64,000 nucleotides of DNA from Rhodoferax sp. Its GTDB lineage: Bacteria > Pseudomonadota > Gammaproteobacteria > Burkholderiales > Burkholderiaceae_C. Below, in pieces: positions 42,816 to 52,111 of the stretch. Both the position numbers and the translations under genes were made by a program. The stretch's first letter is position 1, and each line of letters opens with the position of its first letter. The stretch lies in NCBI GenBank assembly GCA_019449595.1, contig JAGRPL010000010.1:186001-250000 (forward strand), given 5' to 3'. The notes beneath the pieces are model-generated. The model had not been told where the DNA came from, searched no databases, and saw only the letters and a program-made list of their open reading frames with translations.

Positions 42816-44003
42816 ATGATGAAGAGCATTTTCAAGAAGTTGGTTTCGCTGCTGCTGGCGGCCAGCGCATGGGCAGGTACTGCGGCGTTCACTCTGGCGC
42901 ATGCGGTCAACGACCTGCCCGGCGGACCGGCGGTGCACCAGTTGAACCTGCACCCGCCAGTGACCCGGATCGCGGAAGAGTTGCACGGCCTGCACTGGTT
43001 CATGCTGATCGTGTGCTCCATCATTTTTGTGGCCGTGTTCTCGGTCATGTTCTATTCCATCTGGAAACACCGCAAGTCGGTGGGCCACAAGGCCGCCACG
43101 TTCCATGAGTCCGTGCTGGTGGAAGTGGTCTGGACGGTCATTCCCTTCCTCATCGTGATCCTGATGGCCTTGCCGGCGACCAAGGTGGTGGTGGCCATGA
43201 AAGACACCACCAACGCCGATCTCACCATCAAGGTGACCGGCATGCAGTGGAAGTGGGGTTACGACTACCTCAAGGGCGAAGGTGAGGGCATCGGGTTCAT
43301 CTCGTCGCTCGACAGCAGCCAGCGCGCCCTGTCCGACGCCGGTGGCCCCAAGAAGGGCGACTCCGTCGATGACTACCTGCTCAAGGTGGATGCGCCTCTG
43401 GTGGTGCCGGTCAACAAGAAGGTGCGCATCATCACCACCGCCAATGACGTGATCCACTCCTGGGGTGTGCCCTCGTTCGGCGTCAAGCAGGATGCCATTC
43501 CGGGCTTTGTGCGCGACACCTGGTTCCGTGCCGAGAAGGTGGGCGACTACTACGGGAACTGCGTCGAACTGTGCGGCAAGGAGCACGCCTACATGCCGGT
43601 TCACGTCAAGGTGCTGTCGGCGGAAGACTATTCCAAGTGGGTGGACGGCGAGATGAAGAAACTGGCCGCCAAGGCCGATGATCCTGCCAAGGTCTGGACG
43701 CTGGCCGACAGCCTGCAGCGCGGTGAAAAGGTGTACGCCGCCAATTGCGCCGCCTGCCACCAGGCCAACGGCAAGGGCGGCGGTCCTGTCAAGCCGCTGG
43801 ATGGAGCCGCAGTCGTGCTGGACGCAGACAAGACCAAGCAGATCGCCGTGGTGCTCAACGGGCAGAACAACCTGACCATGCCGTCCTGGAAGGCCCTGAG
43901 CGATACCGATATCGCCGCGGTCATCAGCTACACCAAGAACCACTGGTCCAACAAGACGGGTCAGGTGGTGCAGCCGGCCGATGTGCTGGCCTTGCGCAAG
44001 TGA
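42816..44003 (+). CDS. coxB: Cytochrome c oxidase subunit II with fused cytochrome c domain
   Basis: A 395-aa subunit II. A signal/anchor region (residues 1-30) is followed by two transmembrane helices (WFMLIVCSIIFVAVFSVMFY and VVWTVIPFLIVILMALPA) and the CuA cupredoxin domain with ligands in GNCVELCGKEHAYM (Cys249, Cys253, His257, Met260). The C-terminal extension carries a c-type heme site CAACH at residues 311-315, making it a caa3-type subunit II as common in betaproteobacteria. It accepts electrons from cytochrome c. It starts the cox operon; ATGATG at 42816 is the start. Confidence 0.95.
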   Translation: MMKSIFKKLVSLLLAASAWAGTAAFTLAHAVNDLPGGPAVHQLNLHPPVTRIAEELHGLHWFMLIVCSIIFVAVFSVMFYSIWKHRKSVGHKAATFHESVLVEVVWTVIPFLIVILMALPATKVVVAMKDTTNADLTIKVTGMQWKWGYDYLKGEGEGIGFISSLDSSQRALSDAGGPKKGDSVDDYLLKVDAPLVVPVNKKVRIITTANDVIHSWGVPSFGVKQDAIPGFVRDTWFRAEKVGDYYGNCVELCGKEHAYMPVHVKVLSAEDYSKWVDGEMKKLAAKADDPAKVWTLADSLQRGEKVYAANCAACHQANGKGGGPVKPLDGAAVVLDADKTKQIAVVLNGQNNLTMPSWKALSDTDIAAVISYTKNHWSNKTGQVVQPADVLALRK

Positions 44004-44062
44004 TGTGATCCGGGCCCGTCAAGCCGCCAGATACAAATTCGAGAATTGAGAAGGAAATCAGG

Positions 44063-45679
44063 ATGAGTGCCGTTCTAGACCACCACGATCACGCCCATGA
44101 CGACCACAGCCACGCGCCCGCGGGCTGGCGGCGCTGGGTGTTCGCCACCAACCACAAGGACATTGGCACGCTGTACTTGCTGTTCAGCTTCACCATGCTG
44201 ATGATTGGCGGCATTCTGGCCCTGATCATCCGTGCCGAGCTGTTCCAGCCCGGGCTGCAACTGGTCAACCCCGAGCTGTTCAACCAGCTCACCACCATGC
44301 ACGGCATCATCATGGTGTTCGGCGCCATCATGCCGGCCTTCGTGGGTTTTGCGAACTGGATGATCCCGCTGCAGATCGGTGCTTCGGACATGGCGTTCGC
44401 CCGCATGAACAACTTCAGTTTCTGGCTGATGGTTCCGGCCGCCGTGACGCTGGTAAGTTCGTTCTTCATGCCCGGCGGCGCCCCCGCTGCCGGCTGGACG
44501 CTGTACGCACCGCTGACCCTGCAGATGGGCCCCAGCATGGACGCCGGCATTTTTGCCATGCACATCCTGGGCGCCAGCTCCATCATGGGTTCGATCAACA
44601 TCATCGTCACGGTGCTCAATATGCGCGCACCCGGCATGACGCTGATGAAGATGCCCATGTTCTGCTGGACCTGGCTGATCACCGCCTACCTGCTGATCGC
44701 CGTCATGCCCGTGCTGGCCGGCGCCATCACCATGACGCTGACCGACCGCCATTTCGGCACCAGCTTCTTCAACCCCGCCGGCGGCGGTGACCCGGTGATG
44801 TACCAGCATATCTTCTGGTTCTTCGGCCACCCCGAGGTGTACATCATGATCCTGCCGGCCTTCGGCATCATCAGCCAGGTGGTTCCCGCCTTTGCCCGCA
44901 AGAAGCTGTTCGGCTACGCCTCCATGGTGTATGCCACCTCCAGCATCGCCATCCTGTCCTTCATCGTCTGGGCGCACCACATGTTCACCACCGGCATGCC
45001 GGTGACCGGCCAGCTGTTCTTCATGTACGCCACCATGCTGATCGCCGTGCCCACCGCCGTGAAGATCTTCAACTGGATCGCCACCATGTGGCAGGGCTCC
45101 ATGACGTTCGAAACCCCCATGCTGTTCGCCGTGGGCTTCATCTTCGTGTTCACCATCGGTGGGTTCACCGGCCTGATTCCGGCCGTGGCTCCGATCGATA
45201 TCCAGCTGCAGGATACCTACTACATCGTGGCCCACTTCCACTACGTGTTGGTGGCCGGTTCGCTGTTTGCCATGTTCTCCGGCTTCTACTACTGGAGCCC
45301 GAAGTGGACCGGCGTGATGTACAACGAAACGCGCGGCAAGATCCACTTCTGGTGGTCCCTCATCGCCTTCAACGTCACCTTCTTCCCCATGCACTTCCTG
45401 GGTCTGGCCGGCATGCCCCGCCGCTATGCCGACTACCCCATGCAGTTCGCCGACTTCAATGCCGTGGCCTCCGTGGGTGCCTTCTTCTTCGGTTTCGCCC
45501 AGGTGTATTTCTTCCTGTTCGTGGTGGTGCCCACCATGCGCGGCCAGGGCGAGAAAGCCCCGCAGAAACCGTGGGAAGCCGCAGAAGGCCTGGAGTGGGA
45601 AGTGCCGTCGCCGGCGCCGTTCCATACCTTTGAAAATCCGCCCAAGCTGGACGCAACGGCCACCAAGGTCATTGGTTGA
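44063..45679 (+). CDS. ctaD: Cytochrome c oxidase subunit I
   Basis: A 538-aa heme-copper oxidase subunit I with twelve helices. Signatures include [20 protein letters not shown] (heme a ligand His), [17 protein letters not shown] (CuB His and Tyr cross-link), [11 protein letters not shown] (CuB His pair) and [12 protein letters not shown] (heme a3/a ligands). The PEVY glutamate marks an A1-type oxidase. The N-terminus is rich in histidine ([11 protein letters not shown]). It follows coxB by 59 bases. Confidence 0.97.
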   Translation: MSAVLDHHDHAHDDHSHAPAGWRRWVFATNHKDIGTLYLLFSFTMLMIGGILALIIRAELFQPGLQLVNPELFNQLTTMHGIIMVFGAIMPAFVGFANWMIPLQIGASDMAFARMNNFSFWLMVPAAVTLVSSFFMPGGAPAAGWTLYAPLTLQMGPSMDAGIFAMHILGASSIMGSINIIVTVLNMRAPGMTLMKMPMFCWTWLITAYLLIAVMPVLAGAITMTLTDRHFGTSFFNPAGGGDPVMYQHIFWFFGHPEVYIMILPAFGIISQVVPAFARKKLFGYASMVYATSSIAILSFIVWAHHMFTTGMPVTGQLFFMYATMLIAVPTAVKIFNWIATMWQGSMTFETPMLFAVGFIFVFTIGGFTGLIPAVAPIDIQLQDTYYIVAHFHYVLVAGSLFAMFSGFYYWSPKWTGVMYNETRGKIHFWWSLIAFNVTFFPMHFLGLAGMPRRYADYPMQFADFNAVASVGAFFFGFAQVYFFLFVVVPTMRGQGEKAPQKPWEAAEGLEWEVPSPAPFHTFENPPKLDATATKVIG

Positions 45680-45705
45680 GCGTGGTGCATGACCGGAGCG
45701 TGATC

Positions 45706-45816
45706 ATGACCCCCGAGCAAAAGAAAGCCAATGTCAAAACCGGCCTGATCCTGGCTTCGGTTGCGGCCCTGTTCTTCCTGGGCTTTGTGGCCCGGATGGT
45801 TGTCCTGGGGCACTGA
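45706..45816 (+). CDS. Small cytochrome oxidase-associated membrane protein
   Basis: A 36-aa ORF in the gap between ctaD and ctaG: a charged start (MTPEQKKANVKTG) and a single hydrophobic helix (LILASVAALFFLGFVARMVV). Size, position and pattern match the small cytochrome oxidase assembly proteins annotated in Burkholderiales. The stop is three bases before the ctaG start. Confidence 0.7.
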   Translation: MTPEQKKANVKTGLILASVAALFFLGFVARMVVLGH

Positions 45817-45819
45817 GCC

Positions 45820-46419
45820 ATGAACCTCAAGCGCGAAAACCTCCGCATGGTGGGCAAGCTGACCGTCATCACGGTTGGCATGTTCGCCTTCGGCTACGCG
45901 CTGGTGCCCATCTACAAGACGATTTGCGAGGTCACGGGCATCAACATTCTGGCGTTGGGCGACCGGACGATCCCCGGCGCCACGCCCGCTGGCCCGGCGA
46001 ACACGCAGGTAGATACCAGCCGCACCATCACGGTTGAGTTCGACGCCAACGCCCGCGGGCCCTGGCAGTTCAAGCCGGCGCTGCGGTCGGTGCAGGTGCA
46101 CCCGGGCGAGTTGACCACCGTGATGTACGAATTCCAGAACACCCAGAACCGGCGCATGTCGGCGCAGGCCATTCCCAGCTATGCGCCCCAGCAGGCCGCT
46201 GCGCATTTCAACAAGCTGGAGTGCTTCTGCTTCAACCAGTACACGCTGGATCCGGGCGAGAAAAAGAACTGGCCGGTCGCGTTTGTGATTGATCCGAAGC
46301 TGTCCAAGGACGTGAACACCATCACCCTGTCCTATACCTTTTTTGAAGTCGGTGGCAAAACACCCCCGGCTCCGGTGGCCAGTGTGCGGGGTGCTGACGG
46401 GACGGAGGTGCGGTCGTGA
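45820..46419 (+). CDS. ctaG: Cytochrome c oxidase assembly protein CtaG/Cox11
   Basis: A 199-aa Cox11 homolog. An N-terminal transmembrane helix (LTVITVGMFAFGYALVPIY) is followed by a beta domain with the copper-binding region KLECFCFNQYTLDPGEKKNWPVAFVIDP (CFCF motif) and TITLSYTFFEV. It delivers copper to CuB of subunit I. It overlaps the DUF2970 start by four bases (GTGA). Confidence 0.95.
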   Translation: MNLKRENLRMVGKLTVITVGMFAFGYALVPIYKTICEVTGINILALGDRTIPGATPAGPANTQVDTSRTITVEFDANARGPWQFKPALRSVQVHPGELTTVMYEFQNTQNRRMSAQAIPSYAPQQAAAHFNKLECFCFNQYTLDPGEKKNWPVAFVIDPKLSKDVNTITLSYTFFEVGGKTPPAPVASVRGADGTEVRS

Positions 46420-46628
46420 CGGATAAAAATTCGGCGGCCCCCGCGGCCTCGTTCTGGCGCAGCGTCAAGCTGGTGGCCTGGTCGTTCCTGGGTGTGCGCA
46501 GCAAGAGCGGCTACCAGGAGGACCTGGCCCGGGTCAACCCCCTGCACGTGGTGGCGGTCGGGCTGGTCGGTGTGCTGCTGCTGGTGGTGGGGCTGGTGGT
46601 GCTGGTCAATTGGGTGGTTGCTAAATAA
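46416..46628 (+). CDS. DUF2970 family protein
   Basis: A 70-aa protein with a soluble start (FWRSVKLVAWSFLGVRSKSGYQEDLARVNPLHVVAVG) and a C-terminal transmembrane helix (LVGVLLLVVGLVVLVNWVV). The FLGVR..GYQED.A..NP pattern is the DUF2970 signature. It always sits between Cox11 and subunit III in this order of genes, suggesting a role in oxidase biogenesis. GTG start. Confidence 0.85.
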   Translation: MTDKNSAAPAASFWRSVKLVAWSFLGVRSKSGYQEDLARVNPLHVVAVGLVGVLLLVVGLVVLVNWVVAK

Positions 46629-46697
46629 GAGAAGACGAAGCCCCCGGTTTTTCCGTGGGCTAGGAACAGACGAGTATTTGGAAGGAATGGAGCTGAA

Positions 46698-47579
46698 ATG
46701 AGTTCATCAACACACGGCGCAAGCCCGTACTACTTTGTGCCCGGTCCCTCGCGCCATCCCGCCATGGCGGCGCTGGGGCTGTTCTTCGTGATCCTGGGCG
46801 CAGGCCAATGGGTCAACGGAGTCGAGTGGGGCAAATATGCGCTGGCCATCGGCCTGGTGGGCTGGCTGGCCGTGCTGTACCAATGGTTTGGTGATGCCAT
46901 CTCGGAGAGCGAGAGTGGCCAGTACGGGCACAAGATCGACCTGTCGTACCGCTGGAGCATGAGCTGGTTCATCTTCTCCGAAGTGATGTTCTTCGGCGCG
47001 TTCTTCACGGCGCTGTGGTGGGCTCGCGCCCACTCGGTGCCCGCGCTGGGCAGCCTGGACAACTCCCTGCTGTGGCCCGGCTTCAAGGCCGTGTGGCCCA
47101 GTGTGGCGGCCGGTGCCACGGCGTCGCCCGCCGGCATTGTGGAGCCCTTCACGACCATGGGCCCGTTCTGGCTGCCCACCATCAACACGGCCTTGCTGCT
47201 GTCCTCCGGCGTGACTTTGACCATTGCCCACCACGCTCTGGTGGCCGGCAAGCGCAGCACGACCATCGGCTTCATGTGGGCCACGGTGTTGCTGGGTGCC
47301 ACGTTCCTCTGCGTGCAGGGCTTCGAGTACTACCACGCCTACACCGTGTACAACCTGAAGCTGACTTCGGGCGTATTTGGCTCCACCTTCTTCATGCTGA
47401 CTGGCTTCCACGGCTTCCACGTGTTCGTGGGCATGCTGATGCTGCTGTTCATTACCCTGCGCCTGCAAAAGGGACATTTCACACCCCAGCGCCATTTCGG
47501 TTTTGAAGGCGCTGCGTGGTACTGGCACTTTGTCGACGTGGTGTGGCTGGGCCTGTACGTGCTGGTCTACTGGCTCTGA
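46698..47579 (+). CDS. ctaE: Cytochrome c oxidase subunit III
   Basis: A 293-aa subunit III with seven helices. The SWFIFSEVMFFGAFFTALWWARAHS, GHHA-like THHAL and GFHGFHVFVGMLMLLFITLRL motifs are characteristic; the last helices end in WYWHFVDVVWLGLYVLVYWL. It stabilises the oxidase and its proton uptake. A strong bidirectional terminator follows its stop. Confidence 0.95.
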   Translation: MSSSTHGASPYYFVPGPSRHPAMAALGLFFVILGAGQWVNGVEWGKYALAIGLVGWLAVLYQWFGDAISESESGQYGHKIDLSYRWSMSWFIFSEVMFFGAFFTALWWARAHSVPALGSLDNSLLWPGFKAVWPSVAAGATASPAGIVEPFTTMGPFWLPTINTALLLSSGVTLTIAHHALVAGKRSTTIGFMWATVLLGATFLCVQGFEYYHAYTVYNLKLTSGVFGSTFFMLTGFHGFHVFVGMLMLLFITLRLQKGHFTPQRHFGFEGAAWYWHFVDVVWLGLYVLVYWL

Positions 47580-47596
47580 TCTTCGGGGCGCCATGT

Positions 47597-47624
47597 AAAA
47601 AGGCACCGCTTGCGGTGCCTTTTT
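47597..47624. terminator. Bidirectional rho-independent terminator
   Basis: Perfect hairpin AAAAAGGCACCGC-TT-GCGGTGCCTTTTT, with a T run in either direction. It closes ctaE (plus) and the convergent DUF2909-like gene (minus). Confidence 0.92.
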
Positions 47625-47649
47625 GATTGGTGCCCTGAACAGGGGCCGG

Positions 47650-47871
47650 TCAATGTCCCGGGGGAATGCCGCTCGGGTGGATGTAGCCCATTTTCCAGGC
47701 CACGAGAATACCGACGAACAGAACGATGGACAATCCCACCCGCAACCCCAGGGCGCGGGCCATCTTGGGGGAGGCGTTTTCGCCGTTGCGACTGCCGCGC
47801 AACATGAAGAACAGAGCCAGCGCCAGACTGGCGAGAATGGCCACAAAGGCAATGCTTACAAGGTACGTCAT
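47650..47871 (-). CDS. Twin transmembrane protein, DUF2909-like
   Basis: A 73-aa protein with two hydrophobic helices (YLVSIAFVAILASLALALFFML and LRVGLSIVLFVGILVAWKMGY) separated by a positively charged loop. The size and context between subunit III and SURF1 match the DUF2909 twin transmembrane proteins. It is on the opposite strand to its neighbours and has an undefined role in oxidase biogenesis. Confidence 0.8.
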   Translation of the reverse strand: MTYLVSIAFVAILASLALALFFMLRGSRNGENASPKMARALGLRVGLSIVLFVGILVAWKMGYIHPSGIPPGH

Positions 47872-47886
47872 GCACAGGATTATCGG

Positions 47887-48621
47887 GTGAATGCCCGTTT
47901 GAAGTTTGCCCTGGTCACGGTGCTGGCCGTCGCAGCGATGGCGGCCACGGTGGCCCTGGGTGTGTGGCAGCTGTCGCGGGCCACGGAAAAGCAGGAACGC
48001 CAGGCCGCTGTGGAGCGTCAGAGCGCCAAGTCACCGCTGGACAGCGCGGCCCTGCGCCAAGCGGCTGATCCCCTGGCGCTCTTGCACCAGCGGGCGCGCC
48101 TGCGCGGCTCGTGGGTGCAGGGCGCCACGGTGTACCTGGAGAACCGCCCCATGGACGGGCGCGTCGGGTTCCTGGTGCTGACACCCCTGTTGCTGGAGGG
48201 CGGCGGTGCCGTGGTGGTGCAGCGGGGCTGGACGCCCCGCAATTTCGTGGACCGCACGCGCCTGGCGCACCTGGACACGCCGAATGGTGTGGTGGAAGTG
48301 GAGGGGCGCATGGCCTTGCCACCGTCCGACCTTTATGCCCCGGGTGGCGTGGGGGCGGGTGCGATCCGGCAGAATCTCGACCTGACACAATTCAGGCGGG
48401 AAACCGGCTTGCCGTTGCCGGCCATCACCCTGCAGCAGACCGGCGCCTCGGGCGATGGCCTGCTGCGCGACTGGCCCGCCCTCAACCTCGGGGTGGAAAA
48501 GAACATCGGTTATGCCTTGCAGTGGTTTGCCCTGGCCGGCCTGATTGCCGTGCTGTATGTCTGGTTTCAAATAGTTCGACGTTTCATTCACCGCCCCAAG
48601 GACCCGTCCCGCCATGTCTAG
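47887..48621 (+). CDS. SURF1 family cytochrome oxidase assembly protein
   Basis: A 244-aa protein with an N-terminal helix (FALVTVLAVAAMAATVALGVWQL), a periplasmic domain containing ARLRGSWVQGATVYLENRPMDGRVG and VVVQRGWTPRNFVDR, and a C-terminal helix (NIGYALQWFALAGLIAVLYVWF). The GxW and ENRP motifs are the SURF1 signature; the protein handles heme A insertion into subunit I. The GTG at 47887 starts 15 bases after the divergent DUF2909-like gene. Confidence 0.88.
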   Translation: MNARLKFALVTVLAVAAMAATVALGVWQLSRATEKQERQAAVERQSAKSPLDSAALRQAADPLALLHQRARLRGSWVQGATVYLENRPMDGRVGFLVLTPLLLEGGGAVVVQRGWTPRNFVDRTRLAHLDTPNGVVEVEGRMALPPSDLYAPGGVGAGAIRQNLDLTQFRRETGLPLPAITLQQTGASGDGLLRDWPALNLGVEKNIGYALQWFALAGLIAVLYVWFQIVRRFIHRPKDPSRHV

Positions 48622-49309
48622 CCCCCCTCTCCATGACGATCAGCCCCTGGGCATGACCGTGCATTCCATGCCTGCCCTGCAGGAGGTCGCGACCGCGCAG
48701 GCGGGGCGCACCCGCATGGGGCGCTGGAAAATGCTGCTGGTGTTGCTGGTGTGCGTCGCCCCGGTCGTGGCGTCGTACTACACCTACTATGTGCTGCGCC
48801 CGGAGGGGCGGCGCAATTTCGGCGAACTGATCAATCCCCAGCGCCCGCTGCCCGATCTGGTGGCCACTACGCTGGATGCCCAGCCGGTCAACCTGCGTGC
48901 GCTCAAGGGCCAGTGGTTGCTCGTCAGCACGTCCGGCGGCGCCTGTGACGATGCCTGCCAGCGCCACCTGTACCTGCAGCGCCAGTTGCGCGAGGCGCTG
49001 GGCAAGGAGAAAGACCGCGTGGACTGGGTCTGGCTGATCACCGATACCGCGGTGGTGCCCGAGGCGCTGCGTCCGGCGCTCAAGGGCGCCACGGTGCTGC
49101 GGGTGCCACCTGCGGCGCTGGCCCAGTGGCTGCAGCCGCAGGCCGGGCACGAACTGTCCGAGCACCTGTATCTGGTGGACCCCATGGGCAACTGGATGAT
49201 GCGCTTCCCGCCCCAACTCGACACCCACGGCGCCTCCAATGTCAAGCGTGACCTGGACCGCCTGCTGCGCGCCGCAGCTGTCTGGGACACCCCCGGCCGC
49301 CAACCCTGA
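48614..49309 (+). CDS. SCO1-like membrane-anchored thioredoxin-fold protein
   Basis: A 231-aa protein with a cytoplasmic start, one transmembrane helix (MLLVLLVCVAPVVASYYTYY) and a thioredoxin-like domain. STSGGACDDACQRHLYLQRQL holds a CxxxC pair with the spacing of the Sco1 copper site, and HELSEHLYLVDPMGNWMMRF may supply the distal His. It is much divergent from the Sco protein at the end of this operon, so its copper binding is uncertain. It overlaps the SURF1 gene by eight bases and is probably a second copper/redox assembly factor. Confidence 0.75.
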   Translation: MSSPPLHDDQPLGMTVHSMPALQEVATAQAGRTRMGRWKMLLVLLVCVAPVVASYYTYYVLRPEGRRNFGELINPQRPLPDLVATTLDAQPVNLRALKGQWLLVSTSGGACDDACQRHLYLQRQLREALGKEKDRVDWVWLITDTAVVPEALRPALKGATVLRVPPAALAQWLQPQAGHELSEHLYLVDPMGNWMMRFPPQLDTHGASNVKRDLDRLLRAAAVWDTPGRQP

Positions 49310-49320
49310 GAACGACCGTT

Positions 49321-50448
49321 ATGCCTACTGCTTTGTACGATTTTTCGCCGGTCCTGCGCATGCTCGTGATGGGGCTGCTGCTGGCATCCGGGCCGCTGAC
49401 CTGGGTGGTGCTGCGCAACCGGGGGGCCACGCCCGTGGGGCGCCTGCAGGCGCTGACCGTGATGACCCTGTTCCTGACCTTTGACCTGGTGCTGTTCGGG
49501 GCGTTCACCCGGCTGACCGACAGCGGCCTGGGCTGCCCGGACTGGCCCGGCTGCTATGGCAGCGCCAGCCCGCTGGGGGCCGGGGAGCATATTGCGGCGG
49601 CCCAGCAGGCCATGCCCACCGGGCCGGTGACGCCCGGCAAGGCCTGGGTGGAGATGGTGCACCGCTATCTGGCCATGGGCGTGGGGGTTCTGATCACCGT
49701 GCTGGCGGTGGCTGGCTGGGTGGGGCGCAAGTCCCCCGCCCTGCGCAGCGGCATCAGCCCCTGGTGGCCGACGCTCACCCTGGTGTGGGTGTGCATCCAG
49801 GGTGCCTTCGGCGCGCTCACGGTCACCATGAAACTGTTTCCCGCCATCGTGACTTTGCACCTGCTGGGCGGCTACATGTTGTTGGCATTGCTGGCCACGC
49901 AGGTGGTGCGTCTGGGGCCCCCGCCCGTGCCGGGCAGCGCGCTGCGCCACGGCGCGCGTACCGCCTTGTGGCTGGCTCTGGGTTTGCTGGTACTGCAGGC
50001 CGCCTCGGGCGCCTGGGTGAGCACCAACTACGCCGTGCTGGCCTGCGCCGAGTTTCCGATGTGCCAGGCCAGCTGGTGGCCGGCCATGCATTTTGCCGAG
50101 GGCTTCGAAATCTGGCGCCCCCTGGGTTTGACGGCGCAGGGTGAGCACATCAGCTTCCAGGCGCTCACGGCCATCCATTTTTCCCACCGCCTGCTGGCTG
50201 TCCTGACTCTGCTGGTGCTGGGGGGCCTTGCGTGGCACCTCGGGCGCCGCTACCCGGCCTTGCGCACTCCGGCGCGGGCGCTGGGTGCGCTGGTGGTGCT
50301 GCAGTTCGCCACAGGCCTGAGCAACGTGGTGCTGGACTGGCCCCTGGTCGCTGCCGTGCTGCACACCGGCGGTGCCGGTGCCATGGTGGTGGCGCTGGTC
50401 TGGCTGTTGACCCGGGGCCGGACCGCGCCCGTGGAGGTGTCCGCATGA
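49321..50448 (+). CDS. ctaA: Heme A synthase (CtaA/COX15)
   Basis: A 375-aa eight-helix protein. Conserved elements are [22 protein letters not shown] with the paired cysteines, [59 protein letters not shown], and [16 protein letters not shown]; the His residues coordinate heme b and the substrate. It oxidises the heme O methyl group to heme A. It is followed directly by ctaB. Confidence 0.93.
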   Translation: MPTALYDFSPVLRMLVMGLLLASGPLTWVVLRNRGATPVGRLQALTVMTLFLTFDLVLFGAFTRLTDSGLGCPDWPGCYGSASPLGAGEHIAAAQQAMPTGPVTPGKAWVEMVHRYLAMGVGVLITVLAVAGWVGRKSPALRSGISPWWPTLTLVWVCIQGAFGALTVTMKLFPAIVTLHLLGGYMLLALLATQVVRLGPPPVPGSALRHGARTALWLALGLLVLQAASGAWVSTNYAVLACAEFPMCQASWWPAMHFAEGFEIWRPLGLTAQGEHISFQALTAIHFSHRLLAVLTLLVLGGLAWHLGRRYPALRTPARALGALVVLQFATGLSNVVLDWPLVAAVLHTGGAGAMVVALVWLLTRGRTAPVEVSA

Positions 50449-51341
50449 GCGCCAACACGTCTGCGCCGGCCCTGTCCGTGTTCCGGCAGTTTTATGCGCT
50501 GGCCAAGCCGCGCGTCATCCAGCTGATTGTTTTTTGCGCCCTCATCGGCATGGTGCTGGCCGTGCCCGGGGCTCCGACGCCGGCGCAGGTGGCGCGGGCG
50601 GCGCTGGCCTGCCTGGGCATCTGGCTGGTGGCGGGTGCGGCGGCGGCCTTCAACTGCCTGGTGGAAAAGGGTATCGATGCCAAGATGAAGCGCACCGCCT
50701 GGCGCCCCACCGCCCGCGGTGAACTGGGCGACGGGCAGACCCTGCTGTTTTCGGTCGCGCTGTGTGCCCTGGGCTCGGCGGTCCTGTATTTCTGGGTCAA
50801 CCCGCTGACCATGTGGCTCACCTTTGCCACGTTTGTGGGCTATGCCGTGGTCTACACCGTGATCCTCAAGCCACTGACGCCGCAGAACATCGTCATCGGC
50901 GGCGCGTCCGGCGCCATGCCGCCGGTGCTGGGCTGGGCGGCCATGACGGGCGACGTGGGGCCCGAGGCGCTGATCCTGTTCCTCATCATCTTCCTGTGGA
51001 CGCCGCCGCACTTCTGGGCGCTGGCCCTGTACCGGGTGGAGGACTACCGCAAGTCCGGCCTGCCCATGCTGCCGGTGACGCACGGCAGCGAATTCACCCG
51101 GCTGCAGATACTGCTCTACACCCTGGTGCTGTTCGCGGCCTGCCTGCTGCCCTTTGTCTACGGCATGAGCGGATGGCTCTACCTGGCCGCCGCGGTGGTG
51201 CTGGGCGCGGGTTTCTGCGGCTACGCCTGGAAGTTGTGGCGTGACTACTCCGATGCGCTGGCGCGCAGGACCTTTCGCTTCTCTTTGATCCACCTCAGCG
51301 CCCTGTTCGCGGCGCTTTTGCTGGACCACTATATTTTCTAG
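50445..51341 (+). CDS. ctaB: Protoheme IX farnesyltransferase (heme O synthase)
   Basis: A 298-aa UbiA-superfamily prenyltransferase with about nine helices. [25 protein letters not shown] carries the DxxMxRT.RP motif that binds the Mg-diphosphate, and [31 protein letters not shown] the second Asp motif. It adds the farnesyl tail to protoheme. The ATG at 50445 overlaps the ctaA stop, giving a coupled heme O/heme A pathway. Confidence 0.95.
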   Translation: MSANTSAPALSVFRQFYALAKPRVIQLIVFCALIGMVLAVPGAPTPAQVARAALACLGIWLVAGAAAAFNCLVEKGIDAKMKRTAWRPTARGELGDGQTLLFSVALCALGSAVLYFWVNPLTMWLTFATFVGYAVVYTVILKPLTPQNIVIGGASGAMPPVLGWAAMTGDVGPEALILFLIIFLWTPPHFWALALYRVEDYRKSGLPMLPVTHGSEFTRLQILLYTLVLFAACLLPFVYGMSGWLYLAAAVVLGAGFCGYAWKLWRDYSDALARRTFRFSLIHLSALFAALLLDHYIF

Positions 51342-51387
51342 ATGGCGCGCTAGACTGCAGGGTCTGGCGCGGCCAAGCGCACTTTGG

Positions 51388-52014
51388 ATGAATCGGGTCG
51401 ATATGAACAAACGTTTTGCATTGAAGTGGATCGCCGGCAGCACCCTGCTGGCCGGGGCCCTGGGCCTGTTGGGGGCCTGCTCTCCGCAGCAGGCGGCGTT
51501 CTCGTCGGTGGACATCACGGGGGCGGAGTACGCCAAGAACTTCGAGCTGACCGACCACAATGGCCAGGTCCGCCACCTGCAGGACTTTGCCGGCAAGGTG
51601 GTGGTCATGTTCTTTGGCTACACCCAGTGTCCCGATGTGTGCCCGACGTCCATGTCGGAACTGGCGGCGGTGAAAAAGGCGCTGGGCAAGGACGGGGACC
51701 GCCTGCAGGGCCTGTTCGTGACGCTGGACCCGCAGCGCGACACGCCCGAGCTGCTCAAGAGCTACATGGCCAACTTCGACCCCACCTTCCTGGCGCTGTA
51801 CACCACGCCGGAAAAGCAGGCCGAGCTGGCCAAGGAATACAAGATCTACTACAAGAAGGTGGAGGGCAAGACCCCCACCAGCTACACCCTGGACCACTCG
51901 GCCGGAAGCTATGTGTACGACACCAAGGGCCAGCTGCGCCTGTTTGCCCGCTATGGCAGCGACGTCAAGGCGCTGACCTCCGACATCCAGATCCTGCTCA
52001 AGCAGGCATCCTGA
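51388..52014 (+). CDS. SCO family copper chaperone (Sco1/SenC)
   Basis: A 208-aa lipoprotein (lipobox LLGAC). The copper site is GYTQCPDVCPTSMSELAAV (CxxxC) with a distal His in LDHSAGSYVYDTKGQLRLF. Sco proteins load copper into the CuA site of subunit II, the CoxB of this operon. ATGs at 51388 and 51403 both fit; the latter gives a cleaner signal peptide. It is the last gene of the oxidase locus. Confidence 0.92.
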   Translation: MNRVDMNKRFALKWIAGSTLLAGALGLLGACSPQQAAFSSVDITGAEYAKNFELTDHNGQVRHLQDFAGKVVVMFFGYTQCPDVCPTSMSELAAVKKALGKDGDRLQGLFVTLDPQRDTPELLKSYMANFDPTFLALYTTPEKQAELAKEYKIYYKKVEGKTPTSYTLDHSAGSYVYDTKGQLRLFARYGSDVKALTSDIQILLKQAS

Positions 52015-52053
52015 GCCCGGGCGGGGCCGCAGCGGCCCCGCAATTTTGGGGCA

Positions 52054-52110
52054 TTTTTGGCCTCTGGCGCCCGTGCAATCTGCGCAGGCAGCTACCAAAA
52101 CAATAGCAAG
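52054..52110 (-). repeat. Dispersed repeat, copy E, at the tctC stop codon
   Basis: On the minus strand CTTGCTATTGTTTTGGTAGC, then TGCCTGCGCAG, ATTGCACGGGCGCCAGAGGCC and a terminal AAAAA. It begins one base past the TAG stop of the TctC gene, like copy A at its own upstream gene. It is the longest match to copies A and F. Confidence 0.75.
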
Positions 52111-52111
52111 A

